Positions 1-7,833 of a stretch of 64,000 nucleotides of DNA are shown here, one piece after another. The DNA is taken from contig NZ_JACHXD010000009.1 of NCBI RefSeq assembly GCF_014191875.1, forward strand, positions 1-64,000, written 5' to 3'. Both the position numbers and the translations under genes were made by a program. The first letter of the stretch is position 1. Every line of letters starts with the position of its first letter. The notes beneath the pieces are model-generated. The model did not search any database. It had not been told where the DNA came from and worked only from the letters and a program-made list of their open reading frames with translations. The stretch is from Pseudoduganella violacea. Lineage in GTDB: Bacteria > Pseudomonadota > Gammaproteobacteria > Burkholderiales > Burkholderiaceae_D.

Positions 1-267
1 GGCGAGATCTACGTTCTGTCGAAAGATGAAGGCGGCCGTCACACCCCGTTCTTCAACAACTACCGTCCACAGTTCTACTTCCGTACCACCGACGTGACCG
101 GTTCGATCGAGCTGCCAGCCGATAAAGAAATGGTCATGCCAGGCGACAACGTGTCGATCACCGTCAAGCTGATCAACCCGATCGCGATGGAAGAAGGTCT
201 GCGCTTCGCTATCCGTGAAGGCGGTCGTACCGTCGGCGCCGGCGTGGTTGCCAAGATCATCGGCTAA
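1..267 (+). CDS. tuf: Elongation factor Tu, C-terminal part (partial)
   Basis: The window opens inside this gene; only the last 88 codons are present, ending in TAA. EF-Tu carries aminoacyl-tRNA to the ribosomal A site as a GTP complex. What is visible is the end of beta-barrel domain 3: a FRTTDVTG stretch, a VMPGDNV turn and the terminal [18 protein letters not shown] segment, all typical of bacterial EF-Tu. The GTPase domain lies outside the window. Codon use is strongly biased (CCA, CGT, GGT), as in the ribosomal genes, which fits very high expression. It sits directly upstream of rpsJ, as in many proteobacteria. Confidence 0.97.
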   Translation, partial: GEIYVLSKDEGGRHTPFFNNYRPQFYFRTTDVTGSIELPADKEMVMPGDNVSITVKLINPIAMEEGLRFAIREGGRTVGAGVVAKIIG

Positions 268-288
268 TTAGTTTCTTAGCGCGATAAA

Positions 289-322
289 AGCGGGCCGGCC
301 TGTGCTATCATGTCGGCCCGCT
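289..322 (+). promoter_or_regulatory. Inverted repeat with extended -10 promoter, tuf-rpsJ junction
   Basis: The 9-bp arms AGCGGGCCG (289-297) and CGGCCCGCT (314-322) flank TGCTATCAT, an extended -10 box (TG at 303-304, TATCAT at 306-311) followed by a GC-rich discriminator. No good -35 is visible. As RNA it would form a hairpin after tuf, but no T-run follows. It may be an rpsJ promoter, a weak terminator, or both. The layout resembles the rplN promoter at 17213-17248. Confidence 0.45.
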
Positions 323-383
323 AGCAGTTCTTACATACATTGCCGGAACTTCAGTTTTCCGGTTCGTTCTTTAAGGAATTAGC

Positions 384-701
384 ATGTCCACCCCAAATCA
401 AAAAATCCGCATCCGCCTGAAGGCTTTCGACTACAAGCTGATCGACCAGTCCGCCCTGGAAATCGTTGACACCGCCAAGCGCACCGGCGCCGTGGTAAAA
501 GGCCCAGTGCCTCTGCCAACCCGCATCCAGCGCTACGACGTGCTGCGTTCCCCGCACGTGAACAAGACTTCGCGCGACCAGTTCGAAATCCGCACCCACC
601 AGCGCCTGATGGACATCGTGGATCCAACCGACAAGACCGTTGACGCCCTGATGAAGCTGGACCTGCCAGCCGGCGTAGACGTCGAAATCAAACTGCAGTA
701 A
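384..701 (+). CDS. rpsJ: 30S ribosomal protein S10
   Basis: The protein has 105 residues (103 in E. coli). S10 binds the 3' major domain of 16S rRNA in the 30S head and, as NusE, takes part in transcription antitermination with NusB. The [16 protein letters not shown] start, the LPTRI loop and the [19 protein letters not shown] segment are diagnostic. The ATG follows a TTTAAGGA ribosome-binding site. It is normally the first gene of the S10 operon, but here a strong terminator follows and rplC lies about 11.7 kb away. Confidence 0.98.
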   Translation: MSTPNQKIRIRLKAFDYKLIDQSALEIVDTAKRTGAVVKGPVPLPTRIQRYDVLRSPHVNKTSRDQFEIRTHQRLMDIVDPTDKTVDALMKLDLPAGVDVEIKLQ

Positions 702-740
702 TCGCATTCCGGCTGGACGGCTTCGTCGTCCGCCTCCGAA

Positions 741-772
741 AACGGCCCGCCTTTGTGCGGGCCGTTTTTTTT
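741..772 (+). terminator. Rho-independent terminator after rpsJ
   Basis: A perfect 10-bp GC-rich stem (AACGGCCCGC, 741-750, with GCGGGCCGTT, 757-766) has a 6-nt loop and runs into eight T. It should end the tuf/rpsJ transcript and so uncouple rpsJ from the rest of the ribosomal cluster. Confidence 0.9.
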
Positions 773-890
773 CGCGCGCGCACCCTGGCGACCCCGCCTA
801 TCTACTCCCAAGATCTGAAAATCCAGAATTAATTCATTAAAAAGCAACAACTTGCAATTAGGTAGTTAAGAAAAAAATCAAATTAATTGC

Positions 891-921
891 TTGACAATAA
901 CAAACATGAGAACTTTAGAAT
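891..921 (+). promoter_or_regulatory. Possible sigma-70 promoter for the TonB-dependent receptor
   Basis: TTGACA (891-896) and TAGAAT (916-921) are near-consensus boxes, but the 19-nt spacing is long. They lie in an AT-rich intergenic stretch (about 825-950) unlike the GC-rich surroundings, 30 nt before the first candidate start codon. I see no Fur-box-like palindrome. Confidence 0.45.
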
Positions 922-951
922 ACTCGTTCAGGAGTAGGGGGTTATTCATAA

Positions 952-3897
952 ATGAATAACTTTGAGAACAGACAGAAAAATAAAGCTTTTCATGGAGTTA
1001 TCTTGAAACAGAAACCAGTGCTGAAACAAAGTGTGATCGCGGTAGCTGTGGCCTTGACCTATGCCTCAGCGGCTATGGCCCAACAGGCGCCTGCCCATGA
1101 TACCCAGACCGTGTATGTGACCGGTTCCAATCTGAAACGTACCGACAAGGAAGGCCCCCTGCCGGTGCAGGTGGTGACTGCCAAGGACATCAAGGATGCC
1201 GGTGTCAGCAGCGTTGCCGATCTGCTGCGGAAAATCCCGTCCATCAGCGGCGACGGCAATTTCGACACCAATGGCGGCGCGTTCGCCAGCGGCGTCAGCA
1301 CCGTCTCCCTGCGCGGCATGAGTTCGGCCTCGACCCTAATCCTGTTAAATGGCCGGCGCATGACGCCGGCGGCCTATGCCGATCCGAACAACGGCAATTC
1401 CACGCTGTACGACGTGAACAGCATTCCCCTGTCGGCCCTGGACCGGGTGGAAATCCTGAAGGATGGCGCTTCGGCCGTGTACGGTTCCGACGCGGTGGGC
1501 GGCGTGATCAACTTCATCACGAAGAGCAACTTTCAGGGCGCCCAACTGGCCGCCCGCCACAGCGCCAACGACGACGGCAACTCCAAGAAAAGCGGCGCCA
1601 ACGCCTTCTACGGTGTCGGCGATGTGGATGTCAACGGCTACAACGTGTTCGTTTCCGTCGATGTGAGCAAGCGTGACCGCGTCAAGCGCGCCGACGCCAC
1701 CGACATCGAAGTCGAGCAGCACAAAATCCTGGATAAGCGTTTCGCCACGTCCTACGGCAGCAATGTATCGTCTCATCCGATCTTCTTCCGTGAAAGCGAA
1801 CCGGGCTCGGCAAACTTCGCGGTGACGCGCGCCACTGCCGCCCAGCGCCTGGTGATCCGCACCGATTGCGACCCGTCGCAGCAACTGGTGGGCAGCCGTG
1901 ATATGGGCTTCTCCGCCGCCAGCGTGTACGTGGGCCGGACTTTCTGTAACTACGACACGCCGCAGTATCTGGAAGCGCAAAGCGAGGGCAAGGACGCCAG
2001 CCTGATGAGCCGTGGCGTGCTGAAGTTGAGCGAGAACACGCGCGCCTTTGCCGAGGTGGCCTACGCCCGTTCCGAACGCAACTACACCGGCGCCCCGACC
2101 ACGATCGGCACCAACCCGACCACCAACTTCACCTCGAGCGCCGTGGGAGCCCCCTTCCAGGCCATCCTGGAAATCGGCCATCCGGACAATCCTTTCCCCA
2201 ACGCCCGCTCCTCGGTGGCTTACCGTTTCGAAAACCTGCGCGGCGGCAGCAAGATCGTCAACGACAATATCCGCCTGCTGGCCGGCCTGGAAGGCAGTTG
2301 GTCGAGCTGGAACTGGGAAACGGGCTTGCTGTGGAACAAGTCGAAAAAGAAAGATACCGGCTACGGCTATCTGTATCTGCCCACGCTGCGCAAGCTGAAC
2401 ACGGGCACTTCGCTGGCCCAGTTGAGCGCCGACCCGACCTTGAACCATGATGTGGTGACCGACAGCAGCGCCTCGATCCTGCAGCTGGATGCGCGCGCCA
2501 ACACCGAGTTCGGCATGCTGCCGGGCGGCGCCATGGGCCTGGCCCTTGGCGTGGAGGTGCGCCGGGAAAAAATCGGCCTGCGGCCGGACGACGTGCTGGC
2601 GCGAGGCGATATCCTGGGCCTGGTCAATACCGTCATCCAAAGCGAACGCGACGTGAAATCGGCTTTTGCCGAGCTGCGCACACCGCTGCTGAAGAACCTG
2701 GAGCTGGACTTTGCCGGCCGCTTCGACAAATATCCTGGCATCAAAACCAACTTTGTTCCGAAAGTGAGCGGTAAATGGACGCCGATCGAAAGCCTGGCGG
2801 TCCGTGGCAGCTATGCCAAGGGTTTCCGTGCACCGGCACTGGTCCAGGTCGCGGCGGGGGGCGCGCAATACTTCCAGCGCAATGTTTTTGATCCGAAACG
2901 CTGCGAGCCCGACAACACCACGCCGAAACCTGGCGCCACCGAAGACGATTGCGGCAAGACTATTGCCGGGGTGGGTGACCGCAACCCGAACCTGGTGCCG
3001 GAAAAATCGCGCAGCTATACCCTGGGCCTGATCTGGGCGCCGAACCGCGAGATCGATGTGACCCTGGACTGGTTCCGCGTGCGCAAGGAAGGCGAGGTGG
3101 CGCTGGGCACCCCGGTCGATGCGCTGAAAAACGAGGATCGCGATCCGAGCAAGGTGCAGCGTAACCCGAATCCGGTGAACTGGGTCAAGGACGCCAACGG
3201 CAACCCGATTCCGAACACCGGCCCGCTGCTGATGGTGAAAACGCCGTGGACCAATCAGGGCGCGACGGAAATCAGTGGCATCGACCTGGATGTGCGCCAC
3301 CGCCTGAAGCTGGGTAGCTGGGGCTCGCTGGACAGCAAATTGAACACGACCTACACCCATAGCTACAAGGTGGCGATGAACCCGGGCGATATCGAGCACA
3401 ATTCGGCGGGTACCGATCCGGGCTTGAACGACTGGGCGCTGAGCCAGAATACCCGCGTGCCGCGCTGGAAGACGACATTGTCGACCAACTGGTCGCTGGG
3501 CGACCACAATGTGAACCTGGCGGTCAACTATATCGGCCCGGTCTCGCTGAAACGCGTCCACTATGGCCCGAGAACGTATCCCGAACCGTTCTGCGGTTAT
3601 GGCACGCCGAAGCCAACCGATGCCGATCCGGACCGCGATGCAACGGTGCCGCGCTACGAGGAGTTCTATCCGAAGTGCGCGGTCAAGAGCTGGACGACGG
3701 TTTCCCTGGGCTACACCTACACGGGTTTCAAGAACCTCTCGCTCAACTTTAATATCCAGAACCTGTTCGACAAGAGGGCGCCATATGTGCCGTACTCCGG
3801 CATCAGCAGCACCTTCCAGCCGCTGGCCGGCTATGACGAAGGCTTGCACAACAACTATGGTCGCTACTTCAACGTGAGCGCGAACTATACGTTCTAA
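952..3897 (+). CDS. TonB-dependent outer-membrane receptor
   Basis: An outer-membrane beta-barrel transporter that takes up a large substrate using TonB energy; the substrate cannot be told from sequence. A plug domain follows the signal peptide (YVTGSNLKR, VSLRGM, LLNGRR, VEILKDGASAVYGSDAVGGVINF), then a long barrel ending in NYTF with the C-terminal Phe typical of outer-membrane proteins. At 981 codons it is a large family member. Start choice matters: an in-frame TTG at 1003, preceded by GGAG at 5 nt, gives MKQKPVLKQ followed by a hydrophobic stretch and AMA-QQ, a clean Sec signal. The upstream ATG at 952 adds 17 polar residues. The gene stands alone, between the rpsJ terminator and its own. 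Confidence 0.9.
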   Translation: MNNFENRQKNKAFHGVILKQKPVLKQSVIAVAVALTYASAAMAQQAPAHDTQTVYVTGSNLKRTDKEGPLPVQVVTAKDIKDAGVSSVADLLRKIPSISGDGNFDTNGGAFASGVSTVSLRGMSSASTLILLNGRRMTPAAYADPNNGNSTLYDVNSIPLSALDRVEILKDGASAVYGSDAVGGVINFITKSNFQGAQLAARHSANDDGNSKKSGANAFYGVGDVDVNGYNVFVSVDVSKRDRVKRADATDIEVEQHKILDKRFATSYGSNVSSHPIFFRESEPGSANFAVTRATAAQRLVIRTDCDPSQQLVGSRDMGFSAASVYVGRTFCNYDTPQYLEAQSEGKDASLMSRGVLKLSENTRAFAEVAYARSERNYTGAPTTIGTNPTTNFTSSAVGAPFQAILEIGHPDNPFPNARSSVAYRFENLRGGSKIVNDNIRLLAGLEGSWSSWNWETGLLWNKSKKKDTGYGYLYLPTLRKLNTGTSLAQLSADPTLNHDVVTDSSASILQLDARANTEFGMLPGGAMGLALGVEVRREKIGLRPDDVLARGDILGLVNTVIQSERDVKSAFAELRTPLLKNLELDFAGRFDKYPGIKTNFVPKVSGKWTPIESLAVRGSYAKGFRAPALVQVAAGGAQYFQRNVFDPKRCEPDNTTPKPGATEDDCGKTIAGVGDRNPNLVPEKSRSYTLGLIWAPNREIDVTLDWFRVRKEGEVALGTPVDALKNEDRDPSKVQRNPNPVNWVKDANGNPIPNTGPLLMVKTPWTNQGATEISGIDLDVRHRLKLGSWGSLDSKLNTTYTHSYKVAMNPGDIEHNSAGTDPGLNDWALSQNTRVPRWKTTLSTNWSLGDHNVNLAVNYIGPVSLKRVHYGPRTYPEPFCGYGTPKPTDADPDRDATVPRYEEFYPKCAVKSWTTVSLGYTYTGFKNLSLNFNIQNLFDKRAPYVPYSGISSTFQPLAGYDEGLHNNYGRYFNVSANYTF

Positions 3898-3923
3898 GCC
3901 TGTCGGCCGTCAGGCCAGTACTG

Positions 3924-3952
3924 ATCCGGCGCTGCGGCGCCGGATTTTTTTT
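3924..3952 (+). terminator. Rho-independent terminator after the receptor gene
   Basis: A perfect 9-bp stem (ATCCGGCGC, 3924-3932; GCGCCGGAT, 3937-3945) with a TGCG loop ends in eight T. Confidence 0.9.
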
Positions 3953-4085
3953 GCTGCGTCCGGCATGGGCGCGCTCCGCCGCGGTCCGGGGCACGGCGGG
4001 CCAGGCGCCACTGCGGCAGGGGAACTGGCCCTGGCGGGAAAAATCGCGGTGTTGGCGGGCGCCCTGAATCCTCCGCTGGTTTCGT

Positions 4086-4091
4086 TATACT
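4086..4091 (+). promoter_or_regulatory. -10 box immediately before creB
   Basis: TATACT lies only 6 nt before the creB ATG and no Shine-Dalgarno sequence lies between. Transcription from it would begin at or next to the start codon, giving a leaderless mRNA. No convincing -35 is seen 16-18 nt upstream, which would suit an activated promoter. Confidence 0.4.
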
Positions 4092-4097
4092 GGCGCG

Positions 4098-4856
4098 ATG
4101 AGCAAAACGATTCTGATTGTGGAAGACGAGGCGGCCATCGCCGACGGCATCGCCTATGCCTTGCGGCGCGACGGCTTTGCGCCGCGCCATGTGACGCTGG
4201 GCGAGCAAGCCTTGGCCCTGCTGCATGCGGAGCAGGGCGGCGACGGCGCGCCGCTGCTGGTGCTGCTCGATGTCGGCCTGCCCGACATCAGCGGCTTCGA
4301 TGTCTGCCGCCGCCTGCGCCAGTTCTCCGATGTGCCGGTGATTTTCCTGACCGCGCGCAGCGAGGAGATCGACCGCGTGGTGGGCCTGGAAATCGGCGCC
4401 GACGATTATGTCGCCAAGCCTTTCTCGCCGCGCGAACTGGTGGCGCGCGTGCGCGTGGTGCTGCGTCGCCTGGGGCCGCCGGAACTGCGCGCGGCGCCGC
4501 CGCCCGCCGCCATGGCCATGGCGCCAGCGGCCCAGCATGCCGCCGCGCCGCTGGCACCGGCCGCGGCCTGCGCCTTCGAACTGCGCGCCGCCGAGGCGCG
4601 CATCCTGTTCGGCGGCCAGCCGCTGGACCTGACCCGCTATGAATACCTGCTGCTGAAAACCCTGCTCGAACATCCCGGCCATGTGCTCTCGCGCGCCCAG
4701 CTGATGGACCGCGTCTGGACCGACGCGCCCGACACCCTGGAGCGCACCGTCGACGCCCACGTCAAATCGCTGCGCGCCAAGCTGCGCGAGATCGCCCCCG
4801 AGGCCGACCCGATCCAGACCCACCGCGGCATGGGTTATAGCCTGGCGCACGCATGA
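4098..4856 (+). CDS. creB: Two-component response regulator CreB (OmpR family)
   Basis: A DNA-binding response regulator paired with CreC. The receiver domain (residues 4-118) has the acidic pair E9-D10, phosphoacceptor D58 in LLDVGLPD, T85 and K107 in AKPF. An Ala/Pro-rich linker of about 40 residues (125-165) is unusually long for the family. A winged-helix DNA-binding domain follows (165-250; TRYEYLLLKTLLEHPG, ERTVDAHVKSLRAKL). Its stop overlaps the creC start (ATGA), so the two are translationally coupled. The CreB name rests mainly on the creC-creD neighbours. In E. coli and Pseudomonas, Cre systems respond to carbon metabolism or peptidoglycan stress. Confidence 0.88.
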   Translation: MSKTILIVEDEAAIADGIAYALRRDGFAPRHVTLGEQALALLHAEQGGDGAPLLVLLDVGLPDISGFDVCRRLRQFSDVPVIFLTARSEEIDRVVGLEIGADDYVAKPFSPRELVARVRVVLRRLGPPELRAAPPPAAMAMAPAAQHAAAPLAPAAACAFELRAAEARILFGGQPLDLTRYEYLLLKTLLEHPGHVLSRAQLMDRVWTDAPDTLERTVDAHVKSLRAKLREIAPEADPIQTHRGMGYSLAHA

Positions 4857-6307
4857 AGATCGGCCTGCGCATCCTGCTCGGCTATTTCCTGATTGTCGGC
4901 CTGGCCGCCTGGTTCCTGCTCAATGTCTTCGTGCAGCAGGTCAAGCCGGGCGTGCGCGGCGCGCTGGAAGACACCCTGGTCGACACGGCCCAGGTGCTGG
5001 CTGCCGCCGTCGCCGCCGATATGCAGGCCGGGCGGCTGCAGGATTCGCCCTTGCTGGAGAGCCTGCGCGGCAGCCTCGCCAAGGGCCTGGACATGAAGAT
5101 CAGCGGCGTGCCCAAGGACCGGCTGCATTACCGCATCTATCTGACCGACGCCGCCGGCATCGTGCGCTTCGACAGCAGCGGCCGCGACGTGGGCCAGGAT
5201 TACTCGCGCTGGAACGACGTCTACCTGACCCTGCGCGGCCGCTACGGCGCGCGCAGCACGCGCGAATACGCCGAGGACGATGCCAGCACCGTGATGTATG
5301 TGGCGGCCCCGGTGCGCGCCGACGGCCGCATCATCGGCGTGCTGACGGTGGCCAAGCCGATCGCCAGCGTGCAAGCCTTCATCGAGCGCAGCCAGCGCCG
5401 CATCCTGAGCCAGGGCGCGCTGCTGCTTGGCGTCTCGCTGCTGATCGGTATCGCCGTCACGTTCTGGCTGGCGCGCGCCCTGCACCGGCTGATGGACTAT
5501 GTGGCCGCCGTGCAGGCCGGCCGCAAGGCGGTGCTGCCGGCCCTGGGCAAGACCGAGATCGGCACCCTGGGCGCCGCCCTCGAAGCCATGCGCGTCAAGC
5601 TCGAGGGCAAGGAGTATGTGGAAACCCTGATGCACACCCTGGCGCATGAGCTGAAAAGCCCGATCGCCGCGATCCAGGCGGCGGCCGAACTGATGCAGGA
5701 AGACATGCCGGAACAGGAGCGCCGCCACTTCCTGGCCAATATCCAGAGCCAGAATGCGCGCCAGCGGCAGCTGATCGACCGCTTGCTGGCCCTGGTGCGC
5801 CTGGAAAAGCAGCAGCGCCTGGATGCGCCGGAGACGGTTGACCTGGCGCAGCTGCTGCGCCAGGCCGCCAGCGATTGCAGCGCCAGCCTGGCGGCGCGCG
5901 GCCTGGTCCTGCAGGTGCAGCCGGCGGACGGGGGCGGCACCGACGACGCCGCGCTGCGCGTGCAGGGCGATGCGCTGCTGCTGCGCCAGGCACTCGGCAA
6001 TCTGCTCGACAATGCGATCGGCTTTGCGCCAGCCGGCAGCCGCATCACGCTGGCGGCGCGGCGCCAGGGCGACCAGGCCGAGATCGCCGTCACCGATGGC
6101 GGCCCCGGCATCCCGGCCTATGCCGCCGAGCGCCTGTTCGAGCGCTTCTATTCGCTGCCGCGGCCGGACGGCGCCAAGAGCACGGGCCTGGGCCTGCCGT
6201 TCGTGCGCGAAGTGGCGTCGCTGCACGGCGGCAGCGTCGACGTCGGTAATGCGGACCAGGGCGGTTGCCGCGCCGTGCTGCGCCTGCCCCTGCCGCTGCG
6301 CCTGTAA
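4853..6307 (+). CDS. creC: Sensor histidine kinase CreC
   Basis: An inner-membrane sensor kinase of 484 residues (E. coli CreC has 474). An N-terminal membrane helix (about 5-27), a periplasmic sensor domain (about 28-180), a second helix (about 182-205) and a HAMP-like linker are followed by the dimerisation helix with H265 in TLAHELKSPIAAIQ. The ATPase domain has the N box around N383-N387 (NLLDNAIG), DGGPGIP and GLGLPFV. The sequence AHELKSP, rather than SHELRTP, is typical of CreC. It overlaps creB by 4 nt and is followed by creD. Confidence 0.9.
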   Translation: MKIGLRILLGYFLIVGLAAWFLLNVFVQQVKPGVRGALEDTLVDTAQVLAAAVAADMQAGRLQDSPLLESLRGSLAKGLDMKISGVPKDRLHYRIYLTDAAGIVRFDSSGRDVGQDYSRWNDVYLTLRGRYGARSTREYAEDDASTVMYVAAPVRADGRIIGVLTVAKPIASVQAFIERSQRRILSQGALLLGVSLLIGIAVTFWLARALHRLMDYVAAVQAGRKAVLPALGKTEIGTLGAALEAMRVKLEGKEYVETLMHTLAHELKSPIAAIQAAAELMQEDMPEQERRHFLANIQSQNARQRQLIDRLLALVRLEKQQRLDAPETVDLAQLLRQAASDCSASLAARGLVLQVQPADGGGTDDAALRVQGDALLLRQALGNLLDNAIGFAPAGSRITLAARRQGDQAEIAVTDGGPGIPAYAAERLFERFYSLPRPDGAKSTGLGLPFVREVASLHGGSVDVGNADQGGCRAVLRLPLPLRL

Positions 6308-6389
6308 CGCACGGCCGCTTCACACGCAACGCATCGTCAACGCACACAGCTTTTCTACACTGGCGCCACCATTTACTACAGGAAGCGCC

Positions 6390-7769
6390 ATGCAAAAGAA
6401 ACTGCTGTTCAAAATCCTGATCATCATCGGCCTGATGCTGATGATCGGTCTGCCGCTGATGATGATCCAGGCCACCATCAACGAGCGCAGCGCCTACCGC
6501 GAGCAGGCGGTGCGCAGCATCGCCGCCGATTCCGTCGGCGAGCAGACCGTCTACGGGCCGGTGCTGGTCCTGCCGTATACCGACGAATACGAGCAGATGG
6601 AGGAGGGCGGCGAGGACAAGCCGCGCCAGCTCAAGAAATACCGCGTGCAGCGGCGCCACCTGGTCTTCCCCAACCAGCTCAATGTGGCCGGCGTGATCGG
6701 CACCGAACGGCGCTACCGCGGCATCCACCAGGTGCTGGTGTATAACGGCGAGCACAAGTTCAGCGGCGATTTCGTGCTGCCGTCCTTGAGCGAATTGCCG
6801 CGCGCCCAGGCCCAGTCCCATCTGACGCCGGGCCAGCCCTTCCTGGCGCTGGGGGTGTCCGATGTGCGCGGCGTGCGCGATATTCCGAAAATCCTGTGGG
6901 GCCAGCGCCTGCTCGAATTCGAGCAGGGTTCGGGCTTGACCGGGCAGCGCCAAGGCTTGCACGTGCCGCTTGAGATGAGCGATGTGGCGGCCGGCAGCGT
7001 CAAGTTCAGCTTTAACCTGGGCCTGGCCGGCATCGAGAGCCAGCAGTTCGTGCCGCTGGCGAAAAATAACCGCTTCACACTGACCTCGCCGTGGCCGCAT
7101 CCGCAATTCGGCGGCCGCTTCCTGCCGGCCCAGCGCAGCATCAGCGAGCGCGGCTTTGAGGCCACCTGGCGCATTTCCGCCCTGTCCAGCGATGCCCAGC
7201 AGCAGCTGCGCCAGGCCGAGCTGCGCGCCCAGGAGGCGAACAGCAACACGCCCGCCGGCGCCCTGGTCGCGGCCGGCGCGCTGGATGCGTTTTCGGTCGA
7301 CTTCATCGAACCGGTGAATATCTATTCGATGGCCGAGCGCGCCACCAAGTACGGTCTGCTGTTCGTGGTGCTGACCTTCGCCGCCTTCTTCCTGTTCGAA
7401 GTGCTCAAGCGCCTGCCGATCCACCCGGTGCAGTACGGCTTGGTGGGCCTGGCCCTGGCCATGTTCTTCCTGCTGCTGGTCAGCCTGTCCGAGCACATGC
7501 CCTTCCTCGTGGCCTATCTGCTGGCCAGCGTGGCGTGTATCGTGCTGATCGGTTTCTACCTGGGCCATGCGCTGGGCGACCGCCGGCGCGGCTGGGGCTT
7601 CGGCGTGGCCTTGAGTCTCTTGTACGGCATCCTGTACGGTTTGCTGAATTCGGAAAACAATGCCCTGCTCATGGGCGCCATCCTGTTGTTCGCGGTGCTG
7701 GCGGCGGTGATGGTGGCGACGCGTAAGGTGGACTGGTACGACTTGGCGGCGGAACCGCCGCTGCGTTAA
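6390..7769 (+). CDS. creD: Inner-membrane protein CreD
   Basis: A 459-residue polytopic membrane protein, the known target gene of CreBC; its molecular function is still unclear (envelope integrity, beta-lactam response in other species). An N-terminal helix (about 7-28, LLFKILIIIGLMLMIGLPLMMI) and a signature ERSAYREQAV region precede a large periplasmic domain (about 40-315), then five or six C-terminal helices. The ATG at 6390 is preceded by GGAAGCGCC. The frame is open upstream through creC, but the hydrophobic N-terminus fixes this start. TACACT at 6356-6361 might be a private -10. Confidence 0.92.
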   Translation: MQKKLLFKILIIIGLMLMIGLPLMMIQATINERSAYREQAVRSIAADSVGEQTVYGPVLVLPYTDEYEQMEEGGEDKPRQLKKYRVQRRHLVFPNQLNVAGVIGTERRYRGIHQVLVYNGEHKFSGDFVLPSLSELPRAQAQSHLTPGQPFLALGVSDVRGVRDIPKILWGQRLLEFEQGSGLTGQRQGLHVPLEMSDVAAGSVKFSFNLGLAGIESQQFVPLAKNNRFTLTSPWPHPQFGGRFLPAQRSISERGFEATWRISALSSDAQQQLRQAELRAQEANSNTPAGALVAAGALDAFSVDFIEPVNIYSMAERATKYGLLFVVLTFAAFFLFEVLKRLPIHPVQYGLVGLALAMFFLLLVSLSEHMPFLVAYLLASVACIVLIGFYLGHALGDRRRGWGFGVALSLLYGILYGLLNSENNALLMGAILLFAVLAAVMVATRKVDWYDLAAEPPLR

Positions 7770-7784
7770 GCGGCGTTCGCAGGG

Positions 7785-7814
7785 AAGCACGGCCCGCCGT
7801 AGCGGGCCGTGCTT
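7785..7814. terminator. Shared hairpin between convergent creD and M4 protease gene
   Basis: A perfect 13-bp inverted repeat (AAGCACGGCCCGC, 7785-7797; GCGGGCCGTGCTT, 7802-7814) has a 4-nt loop. It lies between two converging genes and can act on both strands; T-runs are poor on each side. Confidence 0.7.
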
Positions 7815-7833
7815 GTTTACGGCCGCGGCGGGC

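Noticed and set aside
1345..3849. 834-codon open frame antisense to the TonB receptor
   Set aside because: A shadow frame of a GC-rich gene; low-complexity His/Gln/Arg-rich product with no domain, while the plus strand encodes a clear receptor.
5823..6389. N-terminal extension of the creD frame
   Set aside because: It lies within creC in another frame; the CreD membrane anchor starts at the ATG at 6390.
6301..6389. CreB binding tag (tandem TTCAC repeats) upstream of creD
   Set aside because: Only one TTCAC half (6319-6323) is present at this position; the second half does not match.
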